DNA from: a virus
DNA: 23,183 bases
Strand: one strand, 5' to 3'
IMG/VR virus record: IMGVR_UViG_3300032156_000082
Location: 1 to 23,183 of that record
The position numbers and the translations under genes were made by a program. Below, one piece after another: positions 14,629 through 21,167 of the stretch. The notes under the pieces are model-generated. The model was not told the origin of the DNA, searched no databases, and was given only the letters and a program-made list of their open reading frames with translations. The stretch's first letter is position 1, and every line of letters starts with the position of its first letter.

Positions 14629-16497
14629 TCACACCTTCTTCTCTTGGAGTTCGCGCCGCAGCTCCATGAGCTGGCGCATGAACTCGATGCGGACCTGGGA
14701 CTCCTCAGACCCCTGAGAGTCCTGGCGCGAGGGAGCGTTGGGGCCGCCGCGGCTCCGCGTGGAGGCGTTGGCGCGGCCCGCCGCCCCCTGGGTGGTCGGT
14801 TGGTTCCCGGTGGGGGATCCGACGCCTGGAGGCGGCGCCTGCTGCGCCTTCTCCAGCTTGTCGGCCAGTTCGTCCTGCACGTCTTGGGGTGAGAGCGGGG
14901 CCTCGTACGTCTCGATGGGCCGCGCTGTCGATTTCGAGCCGTCCTTGGGGTAGAAGACCTCGATGATCTCCTCGACGTCGTCCACGCCGAGGGCGGTGAG
15001 GGCGATGCGATAGAGGGTAGGACCGTCGTTGAGGGCCTGCACGGCCTGACCATTCTGCGTCGTGAAAGTCGTCAGAGCCTGGAGGAACGCCTGGACGTCC
15101 TTCTGGAGGATGGGCGGGAAGTCGATTTCGACCTCGAGCTCGACCTCCTTGTCGGCGGCGCGCAGCTTCATGCGCCCACGGTCGTTGTAGCCGGCGCTGG
15201 TCAGCCCCGAGTACTTCGGCGCCCTGGCTGCGGCCTCGACAGCGATGCCGACCATGTCCTCGATGATCTCGGCCCACATCGCCTGTCGGGCGAGGAAGGA
15301 GAGCTCGGTCGGGCGGTCCATCGCCTTGGCGGTGGCGAAGGTGCCCTCGGCGGCGCCGTAGTAGACCTCGGGCATGCCCATGCCAGCGGCCACCATGAGG
15401 AGGACGCGGCGGAAGCCGTCGGGATCGACGTACGCCTTGGAGACGTCGATGGGGCTCATGTCGCTCTGACCCGTGTAGCCCCAGACCGAGCCGGCCGTGG
15501 GCGCCGGGTTCGTCTCGGTGAGGTCATCGGTCGTGGTGCCGAAGGTCGTCCCCAGGGCGGCGGCGGCGGCGTTGAGCTGCGCCTGCCCGCCGCCGGCCTT
15601 CATCTTCCAGGCCCAGCGAGCGAGCGAGTTGATGGTCTTCTTGTACGCCTCGAGGAGCTCCTTGTAGGCCCTAGCCCAGTCGATCGAGGAGTACGTCTCG
15701 GGGACGCCGAAGTCCATGTCCCCGAAGCCGCCCGTCTTGCGGTGCATGACCGGCGTCTCCCACTCGATGAGTGCCTCCGGGTAGTCGGCCAAGGCGACCA
15801 TCTGCACGCCGCCACGACCGCCGAACTCGTCGGAGGACTCATCGACCTTGCGCTGTCGTGCGTACTGCCAGTCGGGGTAGGCGACGGTGACGTCCTTGCC
15901 GGCCTTCTTGAACTTGCGCACGTAGAACCACGGTTCGTCGCGGTCCTCGGGGTTGCAGACCACAGCGCGGACTTGGTCGATGGGCACCTTACGGACCTGG
16001 ACACGGCCCGTCGTGGGATTGGTGAAGAAGCGCCAGAAGAGGTTGCCATCGACGCGCAGCCGGCGCTCCTGATCCATGAGGGAGTCGGAAGAAGAGAAAC
16101 TGCGCCGGTTCGAGGGATCGTCGAGGAACGCCTGCACGACGTCGTCGATCGACTCCACGTCGCTGAAGATGGAGACGCCCTGTGCCCAGACGTAGACCGC
16201 CTGGAGGTCCACGGGACGTTTGATGGCGGGGTTCTTGATGTAGTAGAGGCGGGAGAGGTGGATGATCTTGTCGAGCGTCGAGCGGTCGAACTGGAAACCT
16301 GAGCTCATGCCGCCCATCTGCGTCCAGTCGGCGTCCTCGATGGCGAACTCGAGCTCGGCTATGCGCTCCTGGTAGATTTCCTCGTTGTCGGAGAGCGCGG
16401 CGACCTCGAGGACGAGCCTCTTCAGGGTGTCGTCAGAAGACGCCGCTTCGCTCGCCGCGGTGCCGTTCCCGCCGAAGATGCCCGTGAGTACTCCCAC
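14629..16497 (-). CDS. Portal protein
   Basis: 622 residues. The start is GTG at 16497; an in-frame TGA lies just upstream and no ATG occurs before residue 61, so the start is forced although no Shine-Dalgarno is visible. The protein is a typical large portal: an acidic coiled N-terminus; LSRLYYIKNPAIKRPVDLQAVYVWAQGVSI near residues 80-110; FWRFFTNPTTGRVQVRKVPIDQVRAVV near 155-180; a stem region WARAYKELLEAYKKTINSLARWAWKMK; LLMVAAGMGMPEVYYG and ATAKAMDRPTELSFLARQ in the wing/clip area; then a disordered Gly/Ser/Pro tail ending in a coiled coil (EFMRQLMELRRELQEKK). Portals form the dodecameric ring through which the terminase pumps DNA. It lies four genes downstream of the replication protein rather than next to the terminase. 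Confidence 0.88.
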   Translation of the reverse strand: MGVLTGIFGGNGTAASEAASSDDTLKRLVLEVAALSDNEEIYQERIAELEFAIEDADWTQMGGMSSGFQFDRSTLDKIIHLSRLYYIKNPAIKRPVDLQAVYVWAQGVSIFSDVESIDDVVQAFLDDPSNRRSFSSSDSLMDQERRLRVDGNLFWRFFTNPTTGRVQVRKVPIDQVRAVVCNPEDRDEPWFYVRKFKKAGKDVTVAYPDWQYARQRKVDESSDEFGGRGGVQMVALADYPEALIEWETPVMHRKTGGFGDMDFGVPETYSSIDWARAYKELLEAYKKTINSLARWAWKMKAGGGQAQLNAAAAALGTTFGTTTDDLTETNPAPTAGSVWGYTGQSDMSPIDVSKAYVDPDGFRRVLLMVAAGMGMPEVYYGAAEGTFATAKAMDRPTELSFLARQAMWAEIIEDMVGIAVEAAARAPKYSGLTSAGYNDRGRMKLRAADKEVELEVEIDFPPILQKDVQAFLQALTTFTTQNGQAVQALNDGPTLYRIALTALGVDDVEEIIEVFYPKDGSKSTARPIETYEAPLSPQDVQDELADKLEKAQQAPPPGVGSPTGNQPTTQGAAGRANASTRSRGGPNAPSRQDSQGSEESQVRIEFMRQLMELRRELQEKKV

Positions 16498-16500
16498 GGG
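16481..16500 (-). promoter_or_regulatory. Inverted repeat enclosing the portal start codon
   Basis: CCCGTG and CACGGG form a perfect six-base stem with an eight-base loop, and the GTG start codon of the portal is part of the first arm. Together with the missing Shine-Dalgarno this could hold portal translation down. It is short enough to be chance. Confidence 0.3.
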
Positions 16501-16542
16501 GAGGCATCATACACGCAGCGCAAGAGGCGGCTGGGGAAGGCG

Positions 16543-16737
16543 TCAGGTGGGCGTGTAGAAGGGGCGGTCGCGGCCCGTCTCGAACTCGACCCCGTTCTCC
16601 AGGGTGACGCGGACGTTGGGGCCGCGGCGGCGGATCCCGGTGACGCGAATGAACTTCTTGTCCCTGACCCGGAGCCAGTACACCGGCTTCCTCACGTAGC
16701 CCTTCGCCGTCGTCCAGTCGACGATCTTGTAGGTCAT
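16543..16737 (-). CDS. Small basic protein of unknown function
   Basis: 64 residues, beginning MTYKIVDWTTAKGYVRKP. The ATG at 16737 shares ATGA with the stop of the helicase-loader-like gene, which fixes the start although the frame runs further upstream. The sequence is compact, basic and beta-rich: YWLRVRDKKFIRVTGIRRRGPNVRVTLENGVEFETGRDRPFYT. It resembles a small barrel or nucleic-acid-binding protein, but I do not recognise a family. It is the last gene before the portal and is probably co-translated with the replication cassette. Confidence 0.65.
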   Translation of the reverse strand: MTYKIVDWTTAKGYVRKPVYWLRVRDKKFIRVTGIRRRGPNVRVTLENGVEFETGRDRPFYTPT

Positions 16738-17252
16738 GTCGTGTAGGGGACCGGGTCGGTGTAGGGGCCGAAGGCGATGCGCCGCTTGTCGAAGTACTCG
16801 TTGCGGGCGACGCGCTCCGCGGACGGAATCGCCGGCACGCTGCCCTTCTTCGGGCAGGCGTAGTGATACAGGCCCCTGGAGAAATCGTAGCCGCACTTCC
16901 CGCCGCGCTCCTCGAGAGAGAGCGCCATGTCGCAGCGCCAGCAGTACACCCAGTCCTTCTGGTTCTCCCCGTAGCGGTCGCGCAGCGGCTCGAAGGCTTC
17001 GTCGTCGTCTCCTGGGGGCAGGGCGAGGGTGTCACAGGGCAGGGAGAGCACGAGGTAGTAGGCGCTGCGGAAGTCGGCCACCGAGGGCGGGAACATCAGC
17101 GTGTCGCGCATCTCGTCGAGGGCTGAGTCGGCGTACCTGTACTCGAGCGGCGCCAGGACGCGCACCCACTCGGTGTCGGTTCCTTCGGGGAGCTCCCTGG
17201 GCCAGAGGATCTTCAGCCGGCGCAGGACCTTGGCGCTCTCGTTCTTGTTCAC
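16734..17252 (-). CDS. Helicase-loader-like protein with Cys/His cluster
   Basis: 172 residues. Start chosen at GTG 17252, which overlaps the previous stop as GTGA and follows GGGGGAGG; a TTG six codons earlier is poorer. Residues 1-65 (NKNESAKVLRRLKILWPRELP, then YADSALDEMRDTLMFPPSVADFRSAY) fit the N-terminal helical domain of G39P-like replicative helicase loaders or inhibitors, with the typical FPPSVADFR ending. Residues 103-134 carry C104, C107, C120, H130 and C133, a plausible zinc site. It follows a replication-initiator-like gene by two small genes, so helicase loading at the phage origin is the likely job. The family match is by pattern only and the zinc site is inferred. Confidence 0.62.
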   Translation of the reverse strand: MNKNESAKVLRRLKILWPRELPEGTDTEWVRVLAPLEYRYADSALDEMRDTLMFPPSVADFRSAYYLVLSLPCDTLALPPGDDDEAFEPLRDRYGENQKDWVYCWRCDMALSLEERGGKCGYDFSRGLYHYACPKKGSVPAIPSAERVARNEYFDKRRIAFGPYTDPVPYTT

Positions 17253-17428
17253 GCCTCCCCCTTCTCGCAAGGACCGATGTCGAGGACGTCACTGCCACAG
17301 GTCAGGCAGTGGAGAAGCGTCCCCCCCTCCTCCGTCCTCACGACGGTCAGGGTGTGGCCGGCGTGGACCTCCATCTCGCGGCGCATCTTCACTGGAGCGA
17401 GTCGGTAGGGCGGATAGGTCAGGTGCAT
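17249..17428 (-). CDS. Small CxxC protein of unknown function
   Basis: 59 residues, beginning MHLTYPPYRLAPVKMRREMEV. ATG at 17428 with a strong GAGGAGG upstream; it overlaps the previous gene by ten bases and ends in a GTGA overlap with the next. The C-terminal half has CLTCGSDVLDIGPC, so a small metal site is possible but incomplete. The sequence otherwise shows a beta-strand pair (HTLTVVRTEEGGTLLHC). No family is recognised. Confidence 0.65.
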   Translation of the reverse strand: MHLTYPPYRLAPVKMRREMEVHAGHTLTVVRTEEGGTLLHCLTCGSDVLDIGPCEKGEA

Positions 17429-17730
17429 GGTCCCTCCTCGTAGACGTGCAGGCAGAAGTTGTGCAGGTTCGTGTACGGCTCTTCGGGCAGGGGTATCGGG
17501 AGATTGAAGCGAGACAGCGGCTTGAGCGCCCAGCACACGTCGCGCAGCTCGTCCCATGTCGGGTAGCGATCCTTGCAGCTAACGCTGATGTGCCACTGTC
17601 GGAACTCGCGAGCGCAGAGGACGTTCAGGCCGCGCGGACCCTGGTAGGCGTGGCCCACGATCATTGGACTCTCAACTTCCAAGAGTTTCATCGGCTTGGC
17701 GAGGCTGAAGTCTTCGTTGGTCGCCCTCAC
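17419..17730 (-). CDS. DUF7694-like phage protein
   Basis: 103 residues. Start taken at GTG 17730, which shares GTGA with the stop of the replication gene and follows GAGGAGG; a second in-frame GTG six codons upstream lacks a ribosome site. The C-terminal part, FRQWHISVSCKDRYPTWDELRDVCW followed by YTNLHNFCLHVYEEG, matches the layout of a common phage domain (DUF7694: W.H.SVS...R.PTW.E., later N...CLHL). These proteins occur next to replication genes in many phages and their function is unknown. The conserved Trp, His and Cys residues suggest a binding role. Confidence 0.68.
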   Translation of the reverse strand: MRATNEDFSLAKPMKLLEVESPMIVGHAYQGPRGLNVLCAREFRQWHISVSCKDRYPTWDELRDVCWALKPLSRFNLPIPLPEEPYTNLHNFCLHVYEEGPCT

Positions 17731-18572
17731 GTCGCCTCCTCGGGCCACTCGACGCTGTTGATGGCACGTTCGATGCTGTCGTCTATGCTGCGCTGCTTCG
17801 TCTTCCCGTTCCCCGACGGGGCGTAGTCGCCAGGAACCACCAGACTTCCGTCGTCGTCGTACCAGTCGTCGTAGCGAGCGGCGTTGAGGAAGGTCGATGC
17901 CATCGGGACGAACTCCAGTTCCCGATAGCCCTCAACGACGGCGAAGGCGACCGCCTGAGAGATGACGATCGCCCGTTCACGCTGAACCCTGTCCATCGTC
18001 TTCCACTTCTTCAGCGCCGTCTGCTTGCCGGCCTTCTTCGGGTAGTGCTTCCAGAACTCGTTGAAGGCATGGATGTTCGGTCGAGATCTCGGTGTGATGT
18101 CGGAGGATTCCGACAATGTACTTAGGTCTAGGTCTTCTGTAGATGTAGAAGTAGATGTAGAAGTACACGGGCAAGTACTGACATTACACGGCTCGCCGTG
18201 TAATGTCACGGCTTCCCTGCTAATCGCATCTTTCTTAGCTCTGGAGAACTTGAACGGAGGGATTGTCGAGGGGGCTTCGTGGGGGTGAACGTGCTGATAG
18301 GTGGCGAATCCTGGTATGTCGATGTAGTGCTCGCCATCGACCTCGTAGCGTCGTATCGACCCGATCCGGGTGAGTTGCTGAATCGCCTCTTCGGCGTTGA
18401 ACTCGTCGGTCGGAAGAAGGGCTCGCTTGATGTCTCGTGGCCGGTCGCGCAGCCGACCGTCTCTGTCGGCCAGGGTCCACATACCGATGAAGAGGAGCCG
18501 GGTGGTCGGGGGAAGGTCACCGAGGTCGGCATCGGTGAAGAACTCGGGCCTGACCATGCGCTGCCGGCTCAT
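17727..18572 (-). CDS. Phage replication initiator / replisome organiser-like protein
   Basis: 281 residues, beginning MSRQRMVRPEFFTDADLGDL. ATG at 18572 shares ATGA with the stop of the preceding gene. Residues 1-95 form a winged-helix-type domain familiar from phage replication proteins: RPEFFTDADLGDLPPTTRLLFIGMW, DRDGRLRDRPRDIKRALLP, IDIPGFATYQHVHPHE. Residues 110-165 are a Ser/Thr-rich linker containing eight alternating Thr/Ser residues. Residues 169-235 (FNEFWKHYPKKAGKQTALKKW, FVPMASTFLNAARYDDW) match the C-terminal domain of many phage initiator or helicase-recruiting proteins. It would bind the origin and bring in the helicase through the loader-like protein downstream. The linker DNA is AT-rich, uses codons rare elsewhere (TTA, CTA, ACA, TCT) and contains inverted and tandem repeats, suggesting an origin within the gene. 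Confidence 0.75.
   Translation of the reverse strand: MSRQRMVRPEFFTDADLGDLPPTTRLLFIGMWTLADRDGRLRDRPRDIKRALLPTDEFNAEEAIQQLTRIGSIRRYEVDGEHYIDIPGFATYQHVHPHEAPSTIPPFKFSRAKKDAISREAVTLHGEPCNVSTCPCTSTSTSTSTEDLDLSTLSESSDITPRSRPNIHAFNEFWKHYPKKAGKQTALKKWKTMDRVQRERAIVISQAVAFAVVEGYRELEFVPMASTFLNAARYDDWYDDDGSLVVPGDYAPSGNGKTKQRSIDDSIERAINSVEWPEEAT
18082..18208. promoter_or_regulatory. Candidate intragenic replication origin (repeat cluster)
   Basis: Within about 130 bases of the replication gene's linker lie: a ten-base palindrome CGAGATCTCG at 18082-18091; a seven-base inverted repeat TGTCGGA with a four-base gap at 18098-18115; a perfect tandem duplication of AGATGTAGAAGT at 18141-18164; and a perfect 13-base inverted repeat TGACATTACACGG with a four-base gap at 18179-18208. 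The stretch is visibly AT-richer than the gene around it. In lambda-like phages the origin lies inside the initiator gene, so the arrangement has precedent. Confidence 0.5.
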
Positions 18573-18766
18573 GGCTCCAGCAACGCTTCTTCAATCTCTC
18601 TGAGAGCCAGCAGGTAGCCGTGCAGCATGCGGTTCGTGCCGTGCTTGCGGGTACGACAGAAGTCGCGCTTCTGGGCTTCCGACGAGAGCCTTCCGATGAC
18701 CTCTCGGAGGTCGGCTGGGGGAGTGCCCCTCTTGCAGGCGCAGGAAGGTGAGGTAGAATCAGCCAT
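18569..18766 (-). CDS. Small Cys-containing protein of unknown function
   Basis: 65 residues, beginning MADSTSPSCACKRGTPPADL. ATG at 18766 with an excellent AAGGAGGT upstream, embedded in a small inverted repeat. The N-terminus has CAC and there is one later Cys; residues 17-65 are probably helical (LREVIGRLSSEAQKRDFC, NRMLHGYLLALREIEEALLEP). It is the first gene after an 82-base gap downstream of the large terminase and shares ATGA with the replication gene. Its place at the head of the replication cassette suggests a regulatory or accessory role there. No family is recognised. Confidence 0.68.
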   Translation of the reverse strand: MADSTSPSCACKRGTPPADLREVIGRLSSEAQKRDFCRTRKHGTNRMLHGYLLALREIEEALLEP

Positions 18767-18768
18767 AC

Positions 18769-18787
18769 AGACCTCCTTGCCAGGTCT
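18769..18787 (-). promoter_or_regulatory. Inverted repeat overlapping a Shine-Dalgarno
   Basis: AGACCT and AGGTCT form a six-base stem with a seven-base loop. The second arm in the mRNA includes part of the AAGGAGGT ribosome site of the 65-residue protein. Pairing would hide the site, so it may regulate translation of the replication cassette. No protein binding is shown. Confidence 0.35.
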
Positions 18788-18791
18788 TCAT

Positions 18792-18820
18792 GTCCCCGGC
18801 GGCTCACACCGCGCGGGGAC
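18792..18820. promoter_or_regulatory. Stem-loop in the gap after the large terminase gene
   Basis: GTCCCCG pairs with CGGGGAC, and GCGG with CCGC after a one-base bulge, leaving a six-base loop. It occupies most of the only sizeable gap in the leftward train before the replication cassette. No T-run follows on the minus strand, so it is not a standard terminator for these genes; TTCTCTTT follows on the plus strand. It could be an mRNA-processing or attenuation element. Confidence 0.4.
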
Positions 18821-18848
18821 TTCTCTTTGGGCTGTGGCAGTCTACACC

Positions 18849-20204
18849 CTAGATGGGCGAGATCATCTCGTCAAGGTCCATTGTCAGTACTGGTTCGGCA
18901 AGCCAAGCCGGATGCCTTGTCGCCCAATCCGCGAGGGCCAGGCTGGTCACGCAGTCGTCGTGGTCGCCCTCGGGCGCCGCGTACATCAGCCGGCCGGTGG
19001 GGCTCATGGAGTACTGGTAGGAGGAGAGCTCGTTGATGAGCACCGGGATCTCGGGGAAGGAGATCGCCTTCGACTGGATGTCGATGGCGAGGTTCTGGAT
19101 GAGCATCTCCTTGGAGCGGCTGGTGAAGACGTAGGGGTAGCAGGGGGTGCCGCGGGCGCAGAGCATGTCGTAGACCGGGTCGCCCAAGCCGGTTGAGTCG
19201 AGCAGGACGTAGGTGCGCCACTTCTTGGCGATCTCCCCCACGCGGTCGGCCTGGACAGTGTATGAAAGGGTGTTGAATCTCTCGAACCCGACGACGTGAG
19301 GAACGGGCTTATGGTCACGCTGGTGGTCTGTGTCGATTACCGTAATCACACTGAAGTCCTGCTTCTTTGCGATGTCCCAGCCGATCACGTAGCGATGGTC
19401 ATGGATCGGGTCTTCGAGTTCACCCCATGTACAGTCGCCTATGCCGTGGAACACGCCGGCCGCCTCATCGAGGAAGGCCCCGAGATACTCCTGGGCGAAG
19501 GTGTCCTCTGGCAGGGTGAGGCGTGCGAACTCCACCTCTGAGTCGGGGATGTAGGGCGAACTCGCGGTGGGGAAGGAGAAGCTCTCGAACTCGGGTTCGT
19601 CGGGGTCGAGGCCGCGCTGGTACATCTGGTAGAACCAGTTCTTGCCCTTGGGCGTACTGATGATGAGGGCGCGGCCCATCGTGTCTGTGAGCATCGGGCG
19701 CAGGACCTCTTCCCAGGCCGCCTTGCTCACCATCGCCGCCTCGTCGATGACCATGAAGCGCACGCCCTCACCGCGGAGGTTGTCGTAGCGCTCGGAGGAC
19801 TGGAACTCGGTCACGGCGCCGTTCTTCCAGGTGATCGACATCTGGCCGATGGCGCTCTTCTTCTTGGCGATCGCCCCGGCGAAGCCTTGCGTCATCACGT
19901 TGAACGCCTTGACCGACTGTCCGTAGGTCGGCGCCACCCACCAGGTCATCGTCGGCCGCGGCGGCTCGTTGCCCGAGAGTCCGCGCCACTCGGGGTTCTC
20001 CCAGCAGAACTTGGCGTCCTCGTTGGCCGCCGCCAGGGTCTTCCCCCAGCGCCGGCCGCAGACGGCGAGGCGGAAGCGCGCCTCGGAGCGGTGCAGACGT
20101 GCTTGACCGTCGTGCGGCGTGTAGAGGCGGATCTTGACGTCACGCCGGGCCGGAGGGGTGACGTGTCGTGATCCTCCGCGACCGACCCCGGTGCTCTTCG
20201 TCAT
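18849..20204 (-). CDS. terL: Terminase large subunit
   Basis: 451 residues, beginning MTKSTGVGRGGSRHVTPP. ATG at 20204 with GAGGAG upstream, sharing ATGA with the 46-residue gene. The ATPase has Walker A GRRWGKT at 50-56, Walker B FMVIDEA at 150-156 (D154, E155) and the coupling motif ISTPKG at 182-187. The nuclease has the acidic residues D277 in IGWDIAK, D336 in LLDSTGLGD and the DHDD cluster at 414-417, with the expected spacing for an RNase H-like fold. Length is normal. The protein cuts concatemeric DNA and pumps it through the portal into the prohead. It is separated from the portal by a replication cassette, which is unusual. All key residues are present. Confidence 0.93.
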   Translation of the reverse strand: MTKSTGVGRGGSRHVTPPARRDVKIRLYTPHDGQARLHRSEARFRLAVCGRRWGKTLAAANEDAKFCWENPEWRGLSGNEPPRPTMTWWVAPTYGQSVKAFNVMTQGFAGAIAKKKSAIGQMSITWKNGAVTEFQSSERYDNLRGEGVRFMVIDEAAMVSKAAWEEVLRPMLTDTMGRALIISTPKGKNWFYQMYQRGLDPDEPEFESFSFPTASSPYIPDSEVEFARLTLPEDTFAQEYLGAFLDEAAGVFHGIGDCTWGELEDPIHDHRYVIGWDIAKKQDFSVITVIDTDHQRDHKPVPHVVGFERFNTLSYTVQADRVGEIAKKWRTYVLLDSTGLGDPVYDMLCARGTPCYPYVFTSRSKEMLIQNLAIDIQSKAISFPEIPVLINELSSYQYSMSPTGRLMYAAPEGDHDDCVTSLALADWATRHPAWLAEPVLTMDLDEMISPI

Positions 20205-20341
20205 GCGTGCTCCTCGAACCAGCGCCAGAGGCGGCGCTCACGCATGCGTCGCGCCGTCCTGGCGTGACTTGACTTGTGGCGCGAGCAGAGGCCGCAGTAG
20301 CCGCGGCGGGACTGCTTCGGGCCTTTACGCTTGTGGTTCAT
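20201..20341 (-). CDS. 46-residue basic zinc-finger-like protein
   Basis: 46 residues, too short for most gene callers, beginning MNHKRKGPKQSRRGYCGLC. ATG at 20341 with GGAAG upstream; its stop shares ATGA with the start of terL, a strong sign that it is real. It has CGLC at 16-19, then H22 and H26, giving a Cys2-His2-like set, and is very rich in Arg and Lys. It is probably a small DNA-binding protein acting with packaging or transcription. It is not an HNH nuclease: the catalytic histidine-asparagine pattern is absent. Family not recognised. Confidence 0.6.
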   Translation of the reverse strand: MNHKRKGPKQSRRGYCGLCSRHKSSHARTARRMRERRLWRWFEEHA

Positions 20342-20371
20342 CCGGTCTTCCAGCGCCCGCTCAGAATCAGA

Positions 20372-20578
20372 CTAACCGAGTTCCTTGTGCTCGGTGAGCA
20401 TGCGCTCCGTGACGATCTTGAGGATGATGATGGAGAGATGTGCCGGTGCGTCAGTTGCCACTTCGTGGTCGAGCTTCTCGAGTAGGCCGAGTAGTGCGTA
20501 GAGGTCACGGCTGGTCATCCCTGAGCCCTTGAGCGGGACGAAGGGCCAGCCGCTCGTGTCCCAGCCACGCGCACTCAC
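20372..20578 (-). CDS. Small helical protein of unknown function
   Basis: 68 residues if started at the GTG at 20578 that shares GTGA with the previous stop. An internal ATG at 20518 (MTSRDLYALLGLLEKLDHEV) would give 48 residues and has only a weak AAGGGC upstream. The clear part is a helical segment, YALLGLLEKLDHEVATDAPAHLSIIILKIVTERMLTEHKEL. It could be a small oligomerising protein. The coupled start follows the habit of this operon, but the choice is not certain. Confidence 0.55.
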   Translation of the reverse strand: MSARGWDTSGWPFVPLKGSGMTSRDLYALLGLLEKLDHEVATDAPAHLSIIILKIVTERMLTEHKELG

Positions 20579-20790
20579 CGCATCCGGCCGGCCGCGGTCT
20601 TCGCCGCCGCAAGCCAGTCCTCGGGCGTCATGTGGCCGGTGAGGAGCTCGACCGGCATGTCGGCGCGGAAGTAGTTGCGGACGTAGACGATGCCGTCGGT
20701 CGGCAGCCAGCGCGCCAGCTTGCGGGCCACGGCCTCCCACTCACGGTGGGCATCGAGTTGGACCTCCATCGAGCCGCCGGCGGGGCTCAT
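20575..20790 (-). CDS. Small protein of unknown function
   Basis: 71 residues, beginning MSPAGGSMEVQLDAHREWEA. ATG at 20790 shares ATGA with the stop of a membrane microprotein; a second ATG seven codons in is a possible alternative. The sequence is helical then beta: HREWEAVARKLARWLPTDGIVYVRNYFRADMPVELLTGHMTPEDWLAAAKTAAG. There is no membrane segment and no known motif. It is part of the run of short, coupled genes between the terminase subunits. Confidence 0.6.
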   Translation of the reverse strand: MSPAGGSMEVQLDAHREWEAVARKLARWLPTDGIVYVRNYFRADMPVELLTGHMTPEDWLAAAKTAAGRMR

Positions 20791-20888
20791 CGCTTGCCCC
20801 CCCAGATGCAGTACCAGACGAAGTAGGCCACGGCGCCGGCCACGAGGACCGCGCCGACGACCTCTCCCCAGTGGGCGACCTCGGCCAT
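20787..20888 (-). CDS. 33-residue single-pass membrane microprotein
   Basis: 33 residues, beginning MAEVAHWGEVVGAVLVAGAV. ATG at 20888 with AAGGGGGA upstream, and its stop shares ATGA with the next gene. Residues 9-29 form one membrane helix (VVGAVLVAGAVAYFVWYCIW) followed by GGKR, so the C-terminus is probably cytoplasmic. It is too short for standard gene callers. It could be a membrane-associated regulator or part of lysis or superinfection control. No family is recognised. Confidence 0.55.
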   Translation of the reverse strand: MAEVAHWGEVVGAVLVAGAVAYFVWYCIWGGKR

Positions 20889-20898
20889 CCGTCCCCCT

Positions 20899-20988
20899 TC
20901 AGAAGACCTTGGTCAGCGCGTAGCCGGCGAGGGCGAAGATGACGCCGATCACGCCGCCGACCCAGAACATGACCGCCCAGGGGCTCAC
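20899..20988 (-). CDS. 29-residue single-pass membrane microprotein
   Basis: 29 residues, beginning MSPWAVMFWVGGVIGVIFAL. GTG at 20988 shares GTGA with the preceding stop and has GGGGGAGCG upstream. Nearly the whole peptide is one hydrophobic helix ending in GYALTKVF. It is followed after ten bases by a second membrane microprotein gene, so the two form a pair. No family is recognised. Confidence 0.5.
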   Translation of the reverse strand: MSPWAVMFWVGGVIGVIFALAGYALTKVF

Positions 20989-21167
20989 TTGCGCTCCCCC
21001 GGCATGCCGTTCCAGGTCAGGCGTATGGTCCCGCCTGCCGAACGCCGCACGCGGTACTCACGCCGGCTCTCGGGCTTGCCCCGCCGGCGGTGCTCGCGGC
21101 GGCGCTGCGCGGCGCGGTAGGTCTTCTCGTCGCGCCAGAGATGCTGGCCCGCGGTGGCGGCGGTCAC
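20985..21167 (-). CDS. Small highly basic protein of unknown function
   Basis: 60 residues, beginning MTAATAGQHLWRDEKTYRAA. GTG at 21167 shares GTGA with the previous stop. The sequence is dominated by Arg (YRAAQRRREHRRRGKPESRREYRVRRS) and then a beta-like GGTIRLTWNGMPGERK. It may bind nucleic acid. Because the composition is so Arg-rich, which GC-rich DNA produces easily, the main support is the exact overlap at both ends. Confidence 0.55.
   Translation of the reverse strand: MTAATAGQHLWRDEKTYRAAQRRREHRRRGKPESRREYRVRRSAGGTIRLTWNGMPGERK

Noticed and set aside
18792-18820. A rho-independent terminator after terL
   Set aside because: The stem is good, but no U-run follows it in the leftward transcript.
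20201-20341. An HNH endonuclease next to terL
   Set aside because: HNH genes are common there, but this peptide is only 46 residues and lacks the HNH catalytic pattern.
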